Shown here: positions 23,920-32,310 of the stretch, one piece after another | Layout: each line of letters opens with the position of its first letter | Numbering within the stretch: the first letter of the stretch is position 1 | Source: Microbispora rosea subsp. aerata | GTDB lineage: Bacteria; Actinomycetota; Actinomycetes; Streptosporangiales; Streptosporangiaceae | Assembly (NCBI RefSeq): GCF_014647835.1 | Contig: NZ_BMPY01000005.1 | Span: 62,001-126,000, forward strand | Reading direction: 5' to 3' | DNA length: 64,000 nt | Position numbers and translations under genes: made by a program | The notes under the pieces: generated by a model | The model's input: only the letters and a program-made list of their open reading frames with translations | What the model was told of the DNA's origin: nothing | Databases searched by the model: none

Positions 23920-24175
23920 GTTCGCTTCGCTGGACGGCCTATGCCCTCGTGGACCCGTTCGATGCGCCGCGCTTTCTGTGGGCTCGTGCGTGGTCACGGG
24001 CAGTTCGCTTCGTGGCCCATGCCCCAGCAGACCCGTTCGATGCGCCGCGGTCTTCGGTGCGCTTGTGCGTCGGGCATCCGTTGGGCGGCGTTCGCTTCGC
24101 GGCCTATGCCCTCGTGGACTCGTTCGATGAGCCGCGGTCTTCGGTGCGCTGGTTGACAGGTCACGGGCGCACTGT
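23920..24175. repeat. about 85-bp imperfect tandem repeat, three copies
   Basis: Units begin with GTTCGCTTCG at 23920, 24003 and 24090. Each continues through a GGCC-ATGCCC segment, GACCCGTTCGATGCGCCGCG and GTGCGCT. The array fills most of the 405-base gap between the methyltransferase start and the ECF sigma gene. Short frames cross it by chance but none has a start site. Confidence 0.75.
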
Positions 24176-24263
24176 GGACGGGATGCCCGCCCGCTCGTAG
24201 GCTTCACCCACCGCCCGGCTTTCCCCCTGCAGGCCGTCCGGCGTTCCGCCCCCCGACAACCCC

Positions 24264-24815
24264 ATGGACGACGACGAGGCAGTGACCCGCGCGCTCGCCG
24301 GTGATCTCGACGCCTACGAGGTGCTGGTCACCCGATACAGCGCGGTCGCCCACCGCACGGCGAGCCTGCTCGGGGCGGCCGATGAGGCGGAGGACGTGGT
24401 CCAGGAGGCGTTCGTCAAGGCGTTCCGCCACCTGAAGAGCTTCCGCCGGGGCTCGTCCTTCCGCCCCTGGCTGCTGCGCATCGTGGCGAACGAGACCCAC
24501 GACCTCACGCGGTCGCGTGGCCGCCGCTCCGACCTCGCCGTACGGCTGGGCCGCGAGCGGGAGCCGTACGGGCCCGGGGATCGCGAGGACCCGGAGGGCG
24601 CGGCCGTGGACGCCGACGGCAGGGATCGCCTGCTCGCGGCCGTACGCGCGCTGCCCGACGGGGAACGCGAAGCCGTGGTCTGCCGGTATTTCCTGCAGTT
24701 GTCCGAGGCGGAGACGGCCGAGGTCCTCGGCGTACGGCTCGGCACGGTGAAGTCGCGGACGTTCCGGGCTCTGCGGCGCCTGCGGGAGGAGGTGGGCCGT
24801 GAGCACCTCGGATGA
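24264..24815 (+). CDS. ECF sigma factor (sigma-70 family)
   Basis: The 183-residue protein has sigma region 2 (about 12-80, with AEDVVQEAFVKAFRHL and FRPWLLRIVANETHDL) and region 4 (about 123-176, with LSEAETAEVLGVRLGTVKSRTFRALRRL split by short loops). It directs RNA polymerase to a special promoter set. The ATG start has no obvious ribosome binding site. Its last codons overlap the start of the next gene by 17 bases, typical of a sigma/anti-sigma pair. Confidence 0.93.
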   Translation: MDDDEAVTRALAGDLDAYEVLVTRYSAVAHRTASLLGAADEAEDVVQEAFVKAFRHLKSFRRGSSFRPWLLRIVANETHDLTRSRGRRSDLAVRLGREREPYGPGDREDPEGAAVDADGRDRLLAAVRALPDGEREAVVCRYFLQLSEAETAEVLGVRLGTVKSRTFRALRRLREEVGREHLG

Positions 24816-25596
24816 CCACGACCGCATGGCGCTGGAGGATCTCGAGGCGCGGCTGCGGGCCCTCGGCGCGGACCTGGGCGGGCCCGTGCCGCCCCCCGCC
24901 GACGTGGCGCGTGCCGTACGCGCCCGTCTGGAGGGCGTCGAGGCGGAGCCGGTGCGCGACGGTGAGACGGAGAGGGGATCGGCCCGGCTTCCCCGCCGAC
25001 GGCGGGCACAGCGGCACGCCTCGTGGCGGCCGTCGCCGCGCCTGACGGCGGCGGTGGTGGCGGTTTTGGCAGCCGTGCTGCTCGGAGCCACCCCGCAGGG
25101 CCGGGCGGCGGTCGTGTCGGTGCTGCGTTTCGCGGGAGTCGAGATCCACGTCGGCGGCGCCGGGCCGCTGCCCACGGGGGTGCCCGGCCCGCTGCCCGGC
25201 GAGCGCCGGGTGACGCTGGAGGAGGCGCGGCGGGCCGTTCGGTTCCCCATCGCGGTGCCATCCGCCCTGGGCGAGCCGGCCGACGTCCGCCTGGCCGACG
25301 GCGGCCGGGTGGTGACGCTGCTGTGGCCGGGCGTCCGGCTCGACGAGTTCGACGGGACACTTGGCGTCGTCTGGCACAAGGAACTCGGGGAGCCCTGGCC
25401 GGAGCAGGTGAGCGCCGTCGGCGGATGGTGGATTCCGCGCCCTCATGGTGTGTCGTACGTGCCCTCGGGCGGGGGCGAGCCACGCGAGGAGCGAGTGGCG
25501 GGGCCGACCCTCATCTGGCAGCACGGGCTCGTCGGCCTACGGCTTGAAGGGCCGGACCACGCCGAAGCCGTACGGATCGCCTCCTCGGTCCGCTGA
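24799..25596 (+). CDS. membrane protein, probable anti-sigma partner
   Basis: The 265-residue protein begins at a GTG inside the end of the ECF sigma gene with GAGGAGG upstream. The N-terminal 75 residues are cytoplasmic, charged and helical. One membrane helix (LTAAVVAVLAAVLLGA) follows, then an extracellular domain of about 170 residues with TLLWPGVRLDEFDG and GWWIPRPHGVSYV. No zinc-binding HxxxCxxC motif is seen, so the anti-sigma role is inferred from coupling and topology only. The outer domain recalls DUF4367-like domains. Confidence 0.72.
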   Translation: MSTSDDHDRMALEDLEARLRALGADLGGPVPPPADVARAVRARLEGVEAEPVRDGETERGSARLPRRRRAQRHASWRPSPRLTAAVVAVLAAVLLGATPQGRAAVVSVLRFAGVEIHVGGAGPLPTGVPGPLPGERRVTLEEARRAVRFPIAVPSALGEPADVRLADGGRVVTLLWPGVRLDEFDGTLGVVWHKELGEPWPEQVSAVGGWWIPRPHGVSYVPSGGGEPREERVAGPTLIWQHGLVGLRLEGPDHAEAVRIASSVR

Positions 25597-25883
25597 CCGC
25601 ATGAAACGTTCATTCGCATGGCCACATCCCGCATCGGGGCCGGAGAGTCTCCGAGCTGCGTGCTGCCGACCAGCGAGATCGCGACGAACCACGGTGTGCG
25701 GCGACCCGCGCCGCGCCGCCGGCCACAGGCGAAGCCGGGTGGGGGCGCACCGCGTCGCGATCTGTATGAGAGCGCGACGATCTTCGGCGGCGGGTGCGGC
25801 CGCGGCAGGGTGCCGTGAAGACGCGCCGAGGCGTGCCGGCCGCCTCCTTGGTCTGTTGACCGTATGAAACGTTCATCCGCGTG
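25579..25883. repeat. duplicated 42-bp segment (25579-25620 and 25842-25883)
   Basis: The two copies share 36 of 42 positions and every difference is a transition. Both contain ATGAAACGTTCAT. The first copy covers the last codons and stop of the anti-sigma-like gene; the second lies in the intergenic region. The sequence between them has an open frame of 66 codons without a ribosome binding site, which I do not call a gene. The whole gap (25597-25986) holds nothing else I can support. Confidence 0.6.
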
Positions 25884-25986
25884 ATCATGGGCGTGCTTCG
25901 GATCGGGCTCGCGAGGACGCCGGGGCCGGTTTCCGTCAACGGCGCCGGTGGGTGACGCGCTCGGAGGCCCGGTTGCCGGAGGCGGC

Positions 25987-27024
25987 TCACTCGGGGGTGG
26001 CGAGCCAGGCGTCCACCTCGCTCAGCAACTCCTTCTTCACCGTGTCGGGCGCCGCGGACGACCGGATCGACTGCCGGGCGAGCTCGGCGATCTCCGCGTC
26101 GCCGAAGCCGTACACGTCTCGCGCGAGTTCGTACTGCGGCAGCAGCCGGGCGCCGAACAGCAGCGGGTCGTCGGCGCCGAGCGCGATCGGCACCCCGGCG
26201 TCGAACAGCCGCCGCAGCGGCACGTCCTCGGGCCGTTCCGCCACGCCGAGGCCCACGTTGGACAGCGGGCACACCTCGCAGGTGATCTGCCGGTCGGCCA
26301 GCCGCTCCATCAGCCGGGGCGATTCGGCCGCCCGCACCCCGTGGCCGACCCGGTCGGCGCCCAGGTCGTCCAGGCACTCGGCGACGCTCGCCGCGCCCAG
26401 CAGCTCGCCGCCGTGCGGCACCGCGAGCAGCTCGGCGCGCTTGGCGATCCGGAAGGCGTGCTCGAAGTCCCTGGCCCGGCCGCGCCGTTCGTCGTTGGAC
26501 AGGCCGAAGCCGACCACGCCCTTGCCCTCGTACTGGGCGGCCAGGCGGGCCAGGGTCCTGGCGTCGAGCGTGTGCCGCGTGCGGTTGGCGGCCACGATCA
26601 CCGCCATGCCGATCCCGGCGTTCCGGGCGGCTTTCTCCGTCGCGTCGAGGATGAGTTCGAGCGTCTCGGTCAGCCCGCCGAAGCGCTGGGCGTACCCGGA
26701 CGGATCGACCTGGATCTCCAGCCAGCGTGACCCTTCCTGGGCCTCGTCCTCGGCGGCCTCGCGCAGCAGGCGGTAGACGTCTTGCGGGCGGCGCAGCACC
26801 GAGCGCGCGATGTCGTACAGCCGCTGGAACCGGAACCAGCCGCGCTCGTCGGTCGCCCGCAGTTTCGGCGGCCAGTCCTCCACCAGCGCGTCGGGGAGAT
26901 GGACGCCCTGCTCCCGGGCGAGCTCGATCAGGGTCGAGTGGCGCATCGAGCCGGTGAAGTGCAGGTGCAGATGTGCTTTGGGGAGCGTGTTGAGTGGACG
27001 TGCCATCTCCATATGTTGCCGCAT
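25987..27024 (-). CDS. add: adenosine deaminase family protein
   Basis: The protein (up to 345 residues) is a zinc hydrolase that converts adenosine to inosine in purine salvage. Metal ligands are in HLHLHFTGS near the start, the HGG motif VPHGGELLGA, HGVRAAESPRL and GADDPLLFG. Two small departures from the usual are HGGE for HAGE and GADDP for TDDP; the catalytic residues themselves are retained. EVCPLSNVGLGV supports the family. Starts at 27024, 27012 and 27006 are all possible; the last gives MARPLNTLPKAHLHLH. It is divergent from the next sigma gene. Confidence 0.9.
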   Translation of the reverse strand: MRQHMEMARPLNTLPKAHLHLHFTGSMRHSTLIELAREQGVHLPDALVEDWPPKLRATDERGWFRFQRLYDIARSVLRRPQDVYRLLREAAEDEAQEGSRWLEIQVDPSGYAQRFGGLTETLELILDATEKAARNAGIGMAVIVAANRTRHTLDARTLARLAAQYEGKGVVGFGLSNDERRGRARDFEHAFRIAKRAELLAVPHGGELLGAASVAECLDDLGADRVGHGVRAAESPRLMERLADRQITCEVCPLSNVGLGVAERPEDVPLRRLFDAGVPIALGADDPLLFGARLLPQYELARDVYGFGDAEIAELARQSIRSSAAPDTVKKELLSEVDAWLATPE

Positions 27025-27080
27025 TCCGCTGACAACCCGTCGGCTGATTGGTGCGTTGGGGAGGGGCGAAAGGGGAGCTC

Positions 27081-27581
27081 ATGACCGAAGAAGACGAGGC
27101 GGCTTTCGACGAGTTCCTGGCCGCGCGCACCACCGCTCTTCTGCGCACCGCGATCCTGGTCTGCGGCGCCTCGGCCTCCGACGCCGAGGACATGGTCCAG
27201 AGCGCACTGGAGAAGGTGTATCGCCACTGGCCGCGCATTCGCCACGACAACCCCGAGGCGTACGCGCGCCGGGTCGTGGTGAACGGCGCGATCAGCAGGG
27301 CCAGACGGCGCAGGGTGCTTCAGGAGATCACCTTCGCCCAGCCTCCGGAGACGTCCGTGGAGTCGCCCGACTTCGGCCTTCGCGACGTGCTCATCGCCGA
27401 GTTGCGAAGGCTCCCGGCCCGCATGCGGGCCGTCCTGGTCCTCCGTTACTGGGAGGACATGTCCGAAGCCGAGACCGCCGCGCTGCTCGGCTGCTCGGTC
27501 GGCACCGTCAAGAGCCAGGCCGCCCGTGGCCTGGCCCGCGTGCGAGCGCGTATGGAGAGCTTGGAAGGGGTTTCCGCATGA
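27081..27581 (+). CDS. SigE-family ECF RNA polymerase sigma factor
   Basis: The 166-residue protein is of the short actinobacterial SigE type. Region 2 has FDEFLAARTTALLRTAILV and AEDMVQSALEKVYRHW. Region 4 has LPARMRAVLVLRYWEDMSEAE and LLGCSVGTVKSQAARGLARV, shown here in pieces. AGGGGAG lies three bases before the ATG. The stop overlaps the next start as ATGA, so the two are translationally coupled. Confidence 0.94.
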   Translation: MTEEDEAAFDEFLAARTTALLRTAILVCGASASDAEDMVQSALEKVYRHWPRIRHDNPEAYARRVVVNGAISRARRRRVLQEITFAQPPETSVESPDFGLRDVLIAELRRLPARMRAVLVLRYWEDMSEAETAALLGCSVGTVKSQAARGLARVRARMESLEGVSA

Positions 27582-28564
27582 ACGTCGAAGAGGCGCTGAG
27601 AGACGCCATGGCCGCCCAGGTGGCCGACGTGCAGGCGCCGCCGATGCTGGGCCAAGCCATCCGGCGGCGCAACCGGCGGCACGTGGTGCGGTTTCGTCTG
27701 GCGGGAGCGGCCCTGGTCACCGCGGCGGTCGCGGTGGGGGTGCCCGTGGCGTTGACCGCCGGGCCCGGCACCGCACCGGCCGGAGGCGTCCTCACCGGGA
27801 CGAACGCCGGCGGCACGCCGGGCGCGTCCCCGATCGGCGCGGACGACACGGTCGCCGTGCCGGGGATCATCGTCCCGGACCTGATCGGCAAGACCGCCGC
27901 GGAGGCCTCTCCGATCCTCAAAGAGGCCGGCTACACGGTGCGGGTCACCGAGATCACCACCGACGAGGCCCCCGCGGGGACGGTCTACGGTCAGATGCCG
28001 CAGCCCGGGACGACCGCTCCCGCCGGGGCGGCGGTCACGATCGTGGTCGCCGTCGCGCCCATCCCGTCCCCCGGTGCCACGGCGGGGGACGCACCTATGC
28101 CCCAGGACCTCGGCAACCTCGGGGACGGCCGGACGCTCGGCGGTGTGCACGTCGGCTACCTGCCCGAGGGGCTCGAATGGGGCAAGTGGTCCGCGAAGGA
28201 CGGGTTCGGCACGCGGAGCTACACCACGAGCTGGGCGAAGCCGGGGTTGGAACCCGGCATGTACAGCGTCCAGATGATCGTCTACCGGAAGCAGGCCGCC
28301 GAGGACTTCGCCAAGCGGCTCAAGGGCTTCGCCGCCCAGGGTGCGAAGCCGATCGAGGTCGACGGCAAGAAGGCGTACCTGATGAACGTGTCCGAGGGCG
28401 GCGACCGGGTCATCGACGGAGGCACCCGGACGATCGCGTGGACCCTCGCGCCCGGTGTCGGGGTCGAGGTCATGATGAGCCCCGACTACGTGTCCGAGAT
28501 CGGCGACGCCGCGGCCGACAGGGAGCTCAAGAAGATCGCCGCAGGGGTCGCCCTCGACAAGTGA
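27578..28564 (+). CDS. membrane protein with one PASTA domain, probable anti-sigma partner
   Basis: The 328-residue protein overlaps the SigE-type gene by four bases. Residues 1-38 are cytoplasmic and basic at the end (IRRRNRRHVVRFR). A membrane helix covers about 40-61. A PASTA domain covers about 98-158 (IVPDLIGKTAAEA, AGYTVRV, GTVYGQMPQPGTTAPAG). A further outer domain of about 150 residues has GYLPEGLEWGKW and IAWTLAPGVGVEVMM. PASTA domains bind uncrosslinked peptidoglycan or beta-lactams. The arrangement suggests a sensor of wall state that holds the sigma factor. That role is inference; no known anti-sigma motif is seen. Confidence 0.8.
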   Translation: MNVEEALRDAMAAQVADVQAPPMLGQAIRRRNRRHVVRFRLAGAALVTAAVAVGVPVALTAGPGTAPAGGVLTGTNAGGTPGASPIGADDTVAVPGIIVPDLIGKTAAEASPILKEAGYTVRVTEITTDEAPAGTVYGQMPQPGTTAPAGAAVTIVVAVAPIPSPGATAGDAPMPQDLGNLGDGRTLGGVHVGYLPEGLEWGKWSAKDGFGTRSYTTSWAKPGLEPGMYSVQMIVYRKQAAEDFAKRLKGFAAQGAKPIEVDGKKAYLMNVSEGGDRVIDGGTRTIAWTLAPGVGVEVMMSPDYVSEIGDAAADRELKKIAAGVALDK

Positions 28565-28801
28565 CCCGCCGCCCTTACCGCCTCCTTTCTGGCGCCGCTC
28601 GGCCTCGTCGGACGCCCCGCCTCGCCCGCAGTACGTCGGGGATGTCCCAGGTGAAGGTGCAGCCCCGTGCCCCTCGGCCCAGCCGGAGGAGGCATCCGGG
28701 CGGAAAATCCCTTACTACCCACAGGCAAGCAACTGCCCGAGACGGGCGAGAGGCGGGACGCCCGCTTCACGCGGCACCAGGTGCGGCACGGGCACTGAGA
28801 A
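28565..28801. other. gap without a recognised gene
   Basis: Between the PASTA-protein gene and the 23-bp repeat array I see no supported frame, RNA gene or clear hairpin terminator. Short frames on both strands lack starts with ribosome binding sites. Confidence 0.5.
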
Positions 28802-28893
28802 GTGGGTCATCTTTGTACTCCGGCCTGGGTCATCTTGGTACCGCAGCCTGGGTCATCTTGGTACTCGTGGCTGGGTGAGATTGGTACTGTGCC
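28802..28893. repeat. four 23-bp tandem repeats next to the DUF4143 ATPase start
   Basis: Units at 28802, 28825, 28848 and 28871 follow CTGGGTCATCTTGGTAC plus six variable bases. The last is the most divergent (CTGGGTGAGATTGGTAC). The array ends three bases before the ATG of the ATPase gene. It could be an autoregulatory operator array, or the terminal repeat array of a lost insertion sequence; IS21-type ends carry such repeats. Confidence 0.85.
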
Positions 28894-28896
28894 CGG

Positions 28897-30138
28897 ATGA
28901 GCCGCGATTCCTACATCCCGCGGCTCGTGGATCCGATCATCGATGACGTCTTCGCGACACTGCCGGCGATCATGTTGGTCGGTCCACGGGCCACGGGGAA
29001 GACCACCACCGCGCAGCGACACGTCGAAACCGTGGTGCGGCTCGATCGCGACAGCGAGAACGCCGCCTTCCTGGCTGACCCGGATGTCGCCCTGCGCGGG
29101 CTCAAGGAGCCCGTCCTGCTGGACGAGTGGCAGGTCGTCCCCGAAGTGCTCGGGGCGGTCAAACGAGCGGTGGACGACGACCACCGGCCGGGTCGCTTCA
29201 TCCTCACCGGCTCCGTGTGGTCGGACTTCGGCGGCCGGACCTGGCCTGGAACAGGGCGAGTCGTACGCATCGACATGATGGGGCTGGCGGTCAAGGAGTT
29301 CACGGGCGGGACGGGCAGGCCCTCGTTCGCCGATCTGCTCGCCCAGGGGCGGGTCGAGGATCTCGCCGCGCCGGCACAGCCGCCCGATCTGGCCGGCTAT
29401 GTCGATCTGGCGTTGCGCAGCGGCTTTCCCGAGGCTCAGCGGATGCCCGCTCCGGTGCGGGTGCGCTGGCTGGACAGCTACGTCGAGCAGATGCTCACGC
29501 GGGACATCGAGACCCTGGACGGGCGGCGCGACCCGGTGCGCCTGCGGGCCTATCTGGAGGCGCTGGCCCTCAACACCGCCGGTGTGGTCACGGACAAGAC
29601 GCTCTATGACGCGGCGAACGTCAACGCCCGCACGGGGGAGGCGTACGAGCGTCTCCTGCGTGATCTCCTCATCGTGGACAAGGTGCCGGCCTGGTTCAGC
29701 AACCGGCTGAAGCGGCTGATCCGCGGGCCCAAGCGGTATCTGGTCGACGCGGCGCTGGCCGCGGCCCTGCTGCGGGTGGACGCGCAGGCGATCATCCGCG
29801 ACGGCGATCTGCTCGGCCGGCTGCTGGACACCTTCGTGGTCCAGCAGCTGCGTGCGGAGGCGCCGGCGTGCGACAGCCGGCCCCGCGTCTACCACCTGCG
29901 TCAGGACCAGGGACGGCACGAGGTCGACATCGTCTTGGAACTCGGCATGGGGCGGGTGATCGGGATCGAGGTCAAGGCGGCGGCCACCCCGCGCCACGAC
30001 GACGCGAAGCACCTGCGGTGGCTGCGGGACGAACTGGGCGACCGCTTCGTGGCAGGTGTCGTCCTGCACACCGGCCCGCGCGTCCACGAGCTGGACGAGA
30101 AGATCGTCGCCGCCCCCATCTGCGTGCTGTGGTCCTGA
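28897..30138 (+). CDS. AAA-family ATPase with DUF4143 C-terminal nuclease-like domain
   Basis: The 413-residue protein has Walker A GPRATGKTT (K35) and Walker B PVLLDEWQ (D76, E77), then LTGSVWS sensor-like residues. The C-terminal DUF4143 part ends with HEVDIVLELGMGRVIGIEVK, where D, E and K form a PD-(D/E)XK-like set. The function of the family is not established; members are often scattered, transferred and present in many copies. The start lies immediately after four 23-bp repeats and no separate ribosome binding site is seen; a leaderless transcript is possible. A terminator follows the stop. Confidence 0.9.
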   Translation: MSRDSYIPRLVDPIIDDVFATLPAIMLVGPRATGKTTTAQRHVETVVRLDRDSENAAFLADPDVALRGLKEPVLLDEWQVVPEVLGAVKRAVDDDHRPGRFILTGSVWSDFGGRTWPGTGRVVRIDMMGLAVKEFTGGTGRPSFADLLAQGRVEDLAAPAQPPDLAGYVDLALRSGFPEAQRMPAPVRVRWLDSYVEQMLTRDIETLDGRRDPVRLRAYLEALALNTAGVVTDKTLYDAANVNARTGEAYERLLRDLLIVDKVPAWFSNRLKRLIRGPKRYLVDAALAAALLRVDAQAIIRDGDLLGRLLDTFVVQQLRAEAPACDSRPRVYHLRQDQGRHEVDIVLELGMGRVIGIEVKAAATPRHDDAKHLRWLRDELGDRFVAGVVLHTGPRVHELDEKIVAAPICVLWS

Positions 30139-30178
30139 ACCCCGCTCAGCGCGGGCGAGCGCCCCGGTCCGCGGAATG

Positions 30179-30218
30179 ACGAAGGCCCGGTCCCGTGTGG
30201 TGGGGATCGGGCCTTCGT
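30179..30218. terminator. bidirectional terminator
   Basis: ACGAAGGCCCGGTCCC and GGGATCGGGCCTTCGT form a long stem around an eight-base loop. It lies 40 bases after the ATPase stop and serves the convergent aminotransferase gene at a distance. Confidence 0.75.
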
Positions 30219-30239
30219 GCCGGGTTCGTGACGCCGCCG

Positions 30240-30379
30240 CGCCTTGTCGTCTCGGCGTGCTCGGCTACCGAGCGCGCTTCGTCATTTCGGCCTGCTCGGC
30301 CACTCAGTGCGCCTCGTCATCTCGGTGGTCTCAGCTACTGAGCGTGCCTTGTCGCCTCGGCGGGCGGCGGCGTTTCAGC
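30240..30379. repeat. 35-bp tandem repeat, three full copies and a partial fourth
   Basis: Units start at 30240, 30275, 30310 and 30345 and follow CGCCTTGTCATCTCGG then CTGCTCGGCTACTGAGCG, with several substitutions each. The array occupies the gap between convergent genes and has no coding frame of its own. Confidence 0.75.
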
Positions 30380-30408
30380 GCATCTCGGCTTCTCCGTATA
30401 TCTCGGCT

Positions 30409-31614
30409 TCAGTGCGCCTCGGCCAGGAGCTTGGCAACCCGGCTGACGCCCTCGACCAGGTCGTCGTCGCCCAGGGCGTACGACAGGCGGAAGTAGCCGG
30501 GGGTGCCGAACGCCTCGCCGGGCACCAGCGCGACCTCGGCCTCCTCCAGGATGAGCTCGGCCAGCTCGGCGGAGGACTGCGGGCGCTTGCCGCGGATCTC
30601 CTTGCCCAGCAGGGCCTTGACCGACGGGTACGCGTAGAACGCGCCGAGCGGCTCGGGGCAGACCACGCCGGGGATCTCGTTGAGCATCCGCACCATGGTC
30701 TGGCGGCGGCGGTCGAACGCGGTGCGCATCTGGGCGACGGCCGACAGGTCGCCGGAGACCGCGGCGAGCGCGGCGGCCTGGGCGACGTTGGAGACGTTGG
30801 AGGTGGCGTGGGACTGCAGGTTCGTCGCCGCCTTGACCACGTCCGACGGGCCGATCAGCCAGCCCACCCGCCAGCCGGTCATCGCGTACGTCTTGGCCAC
30901 GCCGTTCAGCACGACGACCCGGTCGCGCAGCTCGGGCACGGCGGTGGCGATGCTGGAGAACTTCGCCGCGCCGTAGACCAGGTGTTCGTAGATCTCGTCG
31001 GTCACGACCCACAGGCCCTTGTCCAGCGCCCAGCGGCCGATCTCCTCGACCTGGGCGGGGCTGTAGACGGCCCCCGTGGGGTTGGACGGCGAGACGAACA
31101 GCAGCACCTTGGTGCGCTCGGTCAGCTTCTCCTCGAGCTGCTCGACCGAGGCGAGGTAGCCGGTGGTCTCGTCGGTGACCACGTCGACCTGGACGCCGCC
31201 CGCGAGCTTGATCGCCTCCGGGTACGTCGTCCAGTACGGCGCCACGACCAGGACCTCGTCACCGGGGTCGAGCAGCGTGGCGAACGCCTCGTAGACCGCC
31301 TGCTTGCCGCCGTTCGTCACCAGGACCTGGCTGGCCTCGACCTGGAACCCGCTGTCGCGCAGCGTCTTGTCGGCGATCGCCTGCTTGAGCTCGGGCAGGC
31401 CCCCGGCCGGCGTGTACTTGTGGAACCTGGGGTTCCGGCACGCCTCGACGGCCGCCTCGACGATGTAGTCGGGCGTGGGAAAGTCGGGCTCGCCGGCGCC
31501 GAAGCCGATGACCGGGCGACCGGCCGCCTTCATCGCCTTGGCCTTGGCGTCCACGGCCAGAGTCGCGGACTCGGAGATCGCGGATATACGTGCGGAGATG
31601 CGAGGTCGGGTCAT
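30409..31614 (-). CDS. aspC: pyridoxal-phosphate aminotransferase, aspartate type
   Basis: The 401-residue class I aminotransferase exchanges amino groups between aspartate and 2-oxoglutarate. [10 protein letters not shown] near residue 40 binds substrate carboxylate and PLP. The PLP lysine is K241 in [26 protein letters not shown] and a conserved arginine in GYFRLSYA near the end fit subgroup I-gamma aspartate aminotransferases. GGAGG lies just before the ATG at 31614; the frame extends 150 codons further upstream without a better start. It lies head to head with the tRNA-Trp gene. Confidence 0.94.
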   Translation of the reverse strand: MTRPRISARISAISESATLAVDAKAKAMKAAGRPVIGFGAGEPDFPTPDYIVEAAVEACRNPRFHKYTPAGGLPELKQAIADKTLRDSGFQVEASQVLVTNGGKQAVYEAFATLLDPGDEVLVVAPYWTTYPEAIKLAGGVQVDVVTDETTGYLASVEQLEEKLTERTKVLLFVSPSNPTGAVYSPAQVEEIGRWALDKGLWVVTDEIYEHLVYGAAKFSSIATAVPELRDRVVVLNGVAKTYAMTGWRVGWLIGPSDVVKAATNLQSHATSNVSNVAQAAALAAVSGDLSAVAQMRTAFDRRRQTMVRMLNEIPGVVCPEPLGAFYAYPSVKALLGKEIRGKRPQSSAELAELILEEAEVALVPGEAFGTPGYFRLSYALGDDDLVEGVSRVAKLLAEAH

Positions 31615-31744
31615 GCCTCCATCGTTCCAGACGCGCCGCGCGGTTTCGTCTCCATATCCATGATGCGGACGGGATCGCACGGTAGGTTTGACCCGTACAC
31701 GAACGGCACCCGGGCCGCCTCCGGGCGGCGTGCTGACCATGTGG

Positions 31745-31774
31745 TTCGACGGAGCGGTGAACCTCGCGTACACT
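31745..31774 (+). promoter_or_regulatory. probable promoter of tRNA-Trp and the secE operon
   Basis: TTCGAC at 31745-31750 and TACACT at 31769-31774 are 18 bases apart, a fair match to a housekeeping sigma promoter. The start point would be about 70 bases before the tRNA. Confidence 0.45.
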
Positions 31775-31849
31775 TCACCGACTAGTGGGCCACGTGAACG
31801 ACGGAACGGACGCTTCGGCGTGTTTCTCGGGTATCGTGGTGCACGGCTT

Positions 31850-31922
31850 AGGGCACTAGCGCAATTGGTAGCGCACCGGTCTCCAAAACCGGCGGTTGGG
31901 GGTTCGAGTCCCTCGTGCCCTG
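31850..31922 (+). tRNA. tRNA-Trp (anticodon CCA)
   Basis: The 73-base molecule folds as a cloverleaf. The acceptor stem is AGGGCAC with GTGCCCT, the D stem is GCGC with GCGC and the anticodon stem ACCGG with CCGGC has one weak pair. The anticodon CCA is at 31883-31885 in CTCCAAA. The T arm is GGGGGTTCGAGTCCCTC. CCA is not encoded at the 3' end. Its place just before secE and nusG is conserved in actinobacteria. Confidence 0.97.
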
Positions 31923-31988
31923 CGGAGTGCGGTCCGCGCAACAATGGCGTGAAAGCGCGCCGCATTTGCGACGGACACGACGGATCAG

Positions 31989-32255
31989 GTGAGGACTGTG
32001 GCGATCGACACCCGCGGCGAGACCGCTGGCAAGCCAGGCAAGCCGACCAAAGAGAAGAAGGCAAAGCGCACCTCGCCCGCTCTGTTCTACCGGCAGGTCG
32101 TCGCCGAGCTGCGCAAGGTCATCTGGCCCCGGCGCAATGACTTGATCTCGTACACAGTTGTTGTCCTGGTCTTCGTGTTGATCATGGTTGGGTTCGTGTT
32201 CGGGATCGATACGCTGCTGGGTAAGGCAGTGCTTTGGCTCTTCGGCGGATCCTGA
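31989..32255 (+). CDS. secE: preprotein translocase subunit SecE
   Basis: SecE clamps the SecY channel in the membrane. The protein has a basic N-terminus rich in Lys. The conserved amphipathic segment is [20 protein letters not shown] and one membrane helix follows, [19 protein letters not shown]. The length of 85-88 residues is normal for actinobacteria. Two GTG codons (31989 and 31998) are possible starts; the second gives MAIDTRGE. It is first in the secE-nusG-rplK-rplA series. Confidence 0.94.
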   Translation: MRTVAIDTRGETAGKPGKPTKEKKAKRTSPALFYRQVVAELRKVIWPRRNDLISYTVVVLVFVLIMVGFVFGIDTLLGKAVLWLFGGS

Positions 32256-32310
32256 TCCCGCCCGAGGCGTCGTAGCACGTCAAGACACCAAGCGAAGAAG
32301 GAAGAGTCCC

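Noticed and set aside
23920-24175. CRISPR or coding repeat.
   Set aside because: Units are about 85 bases and repeat throughout without unique spacers; no frame is kept across all three with a start site.
25618-25818. A 66-codon plus-strand frame between the anti-sigma-like gene and adenosine deaminase.
   Set aside because: No ribosome binding site, low-complexity Arg/Pro/Gly composition, and it begins inside a duplicated segment.
28802-28893. CRISPR array.
   Set aside because: The repeats are contiguous 23-mers without spacers, only four units exist, and no cas gene is in the window.
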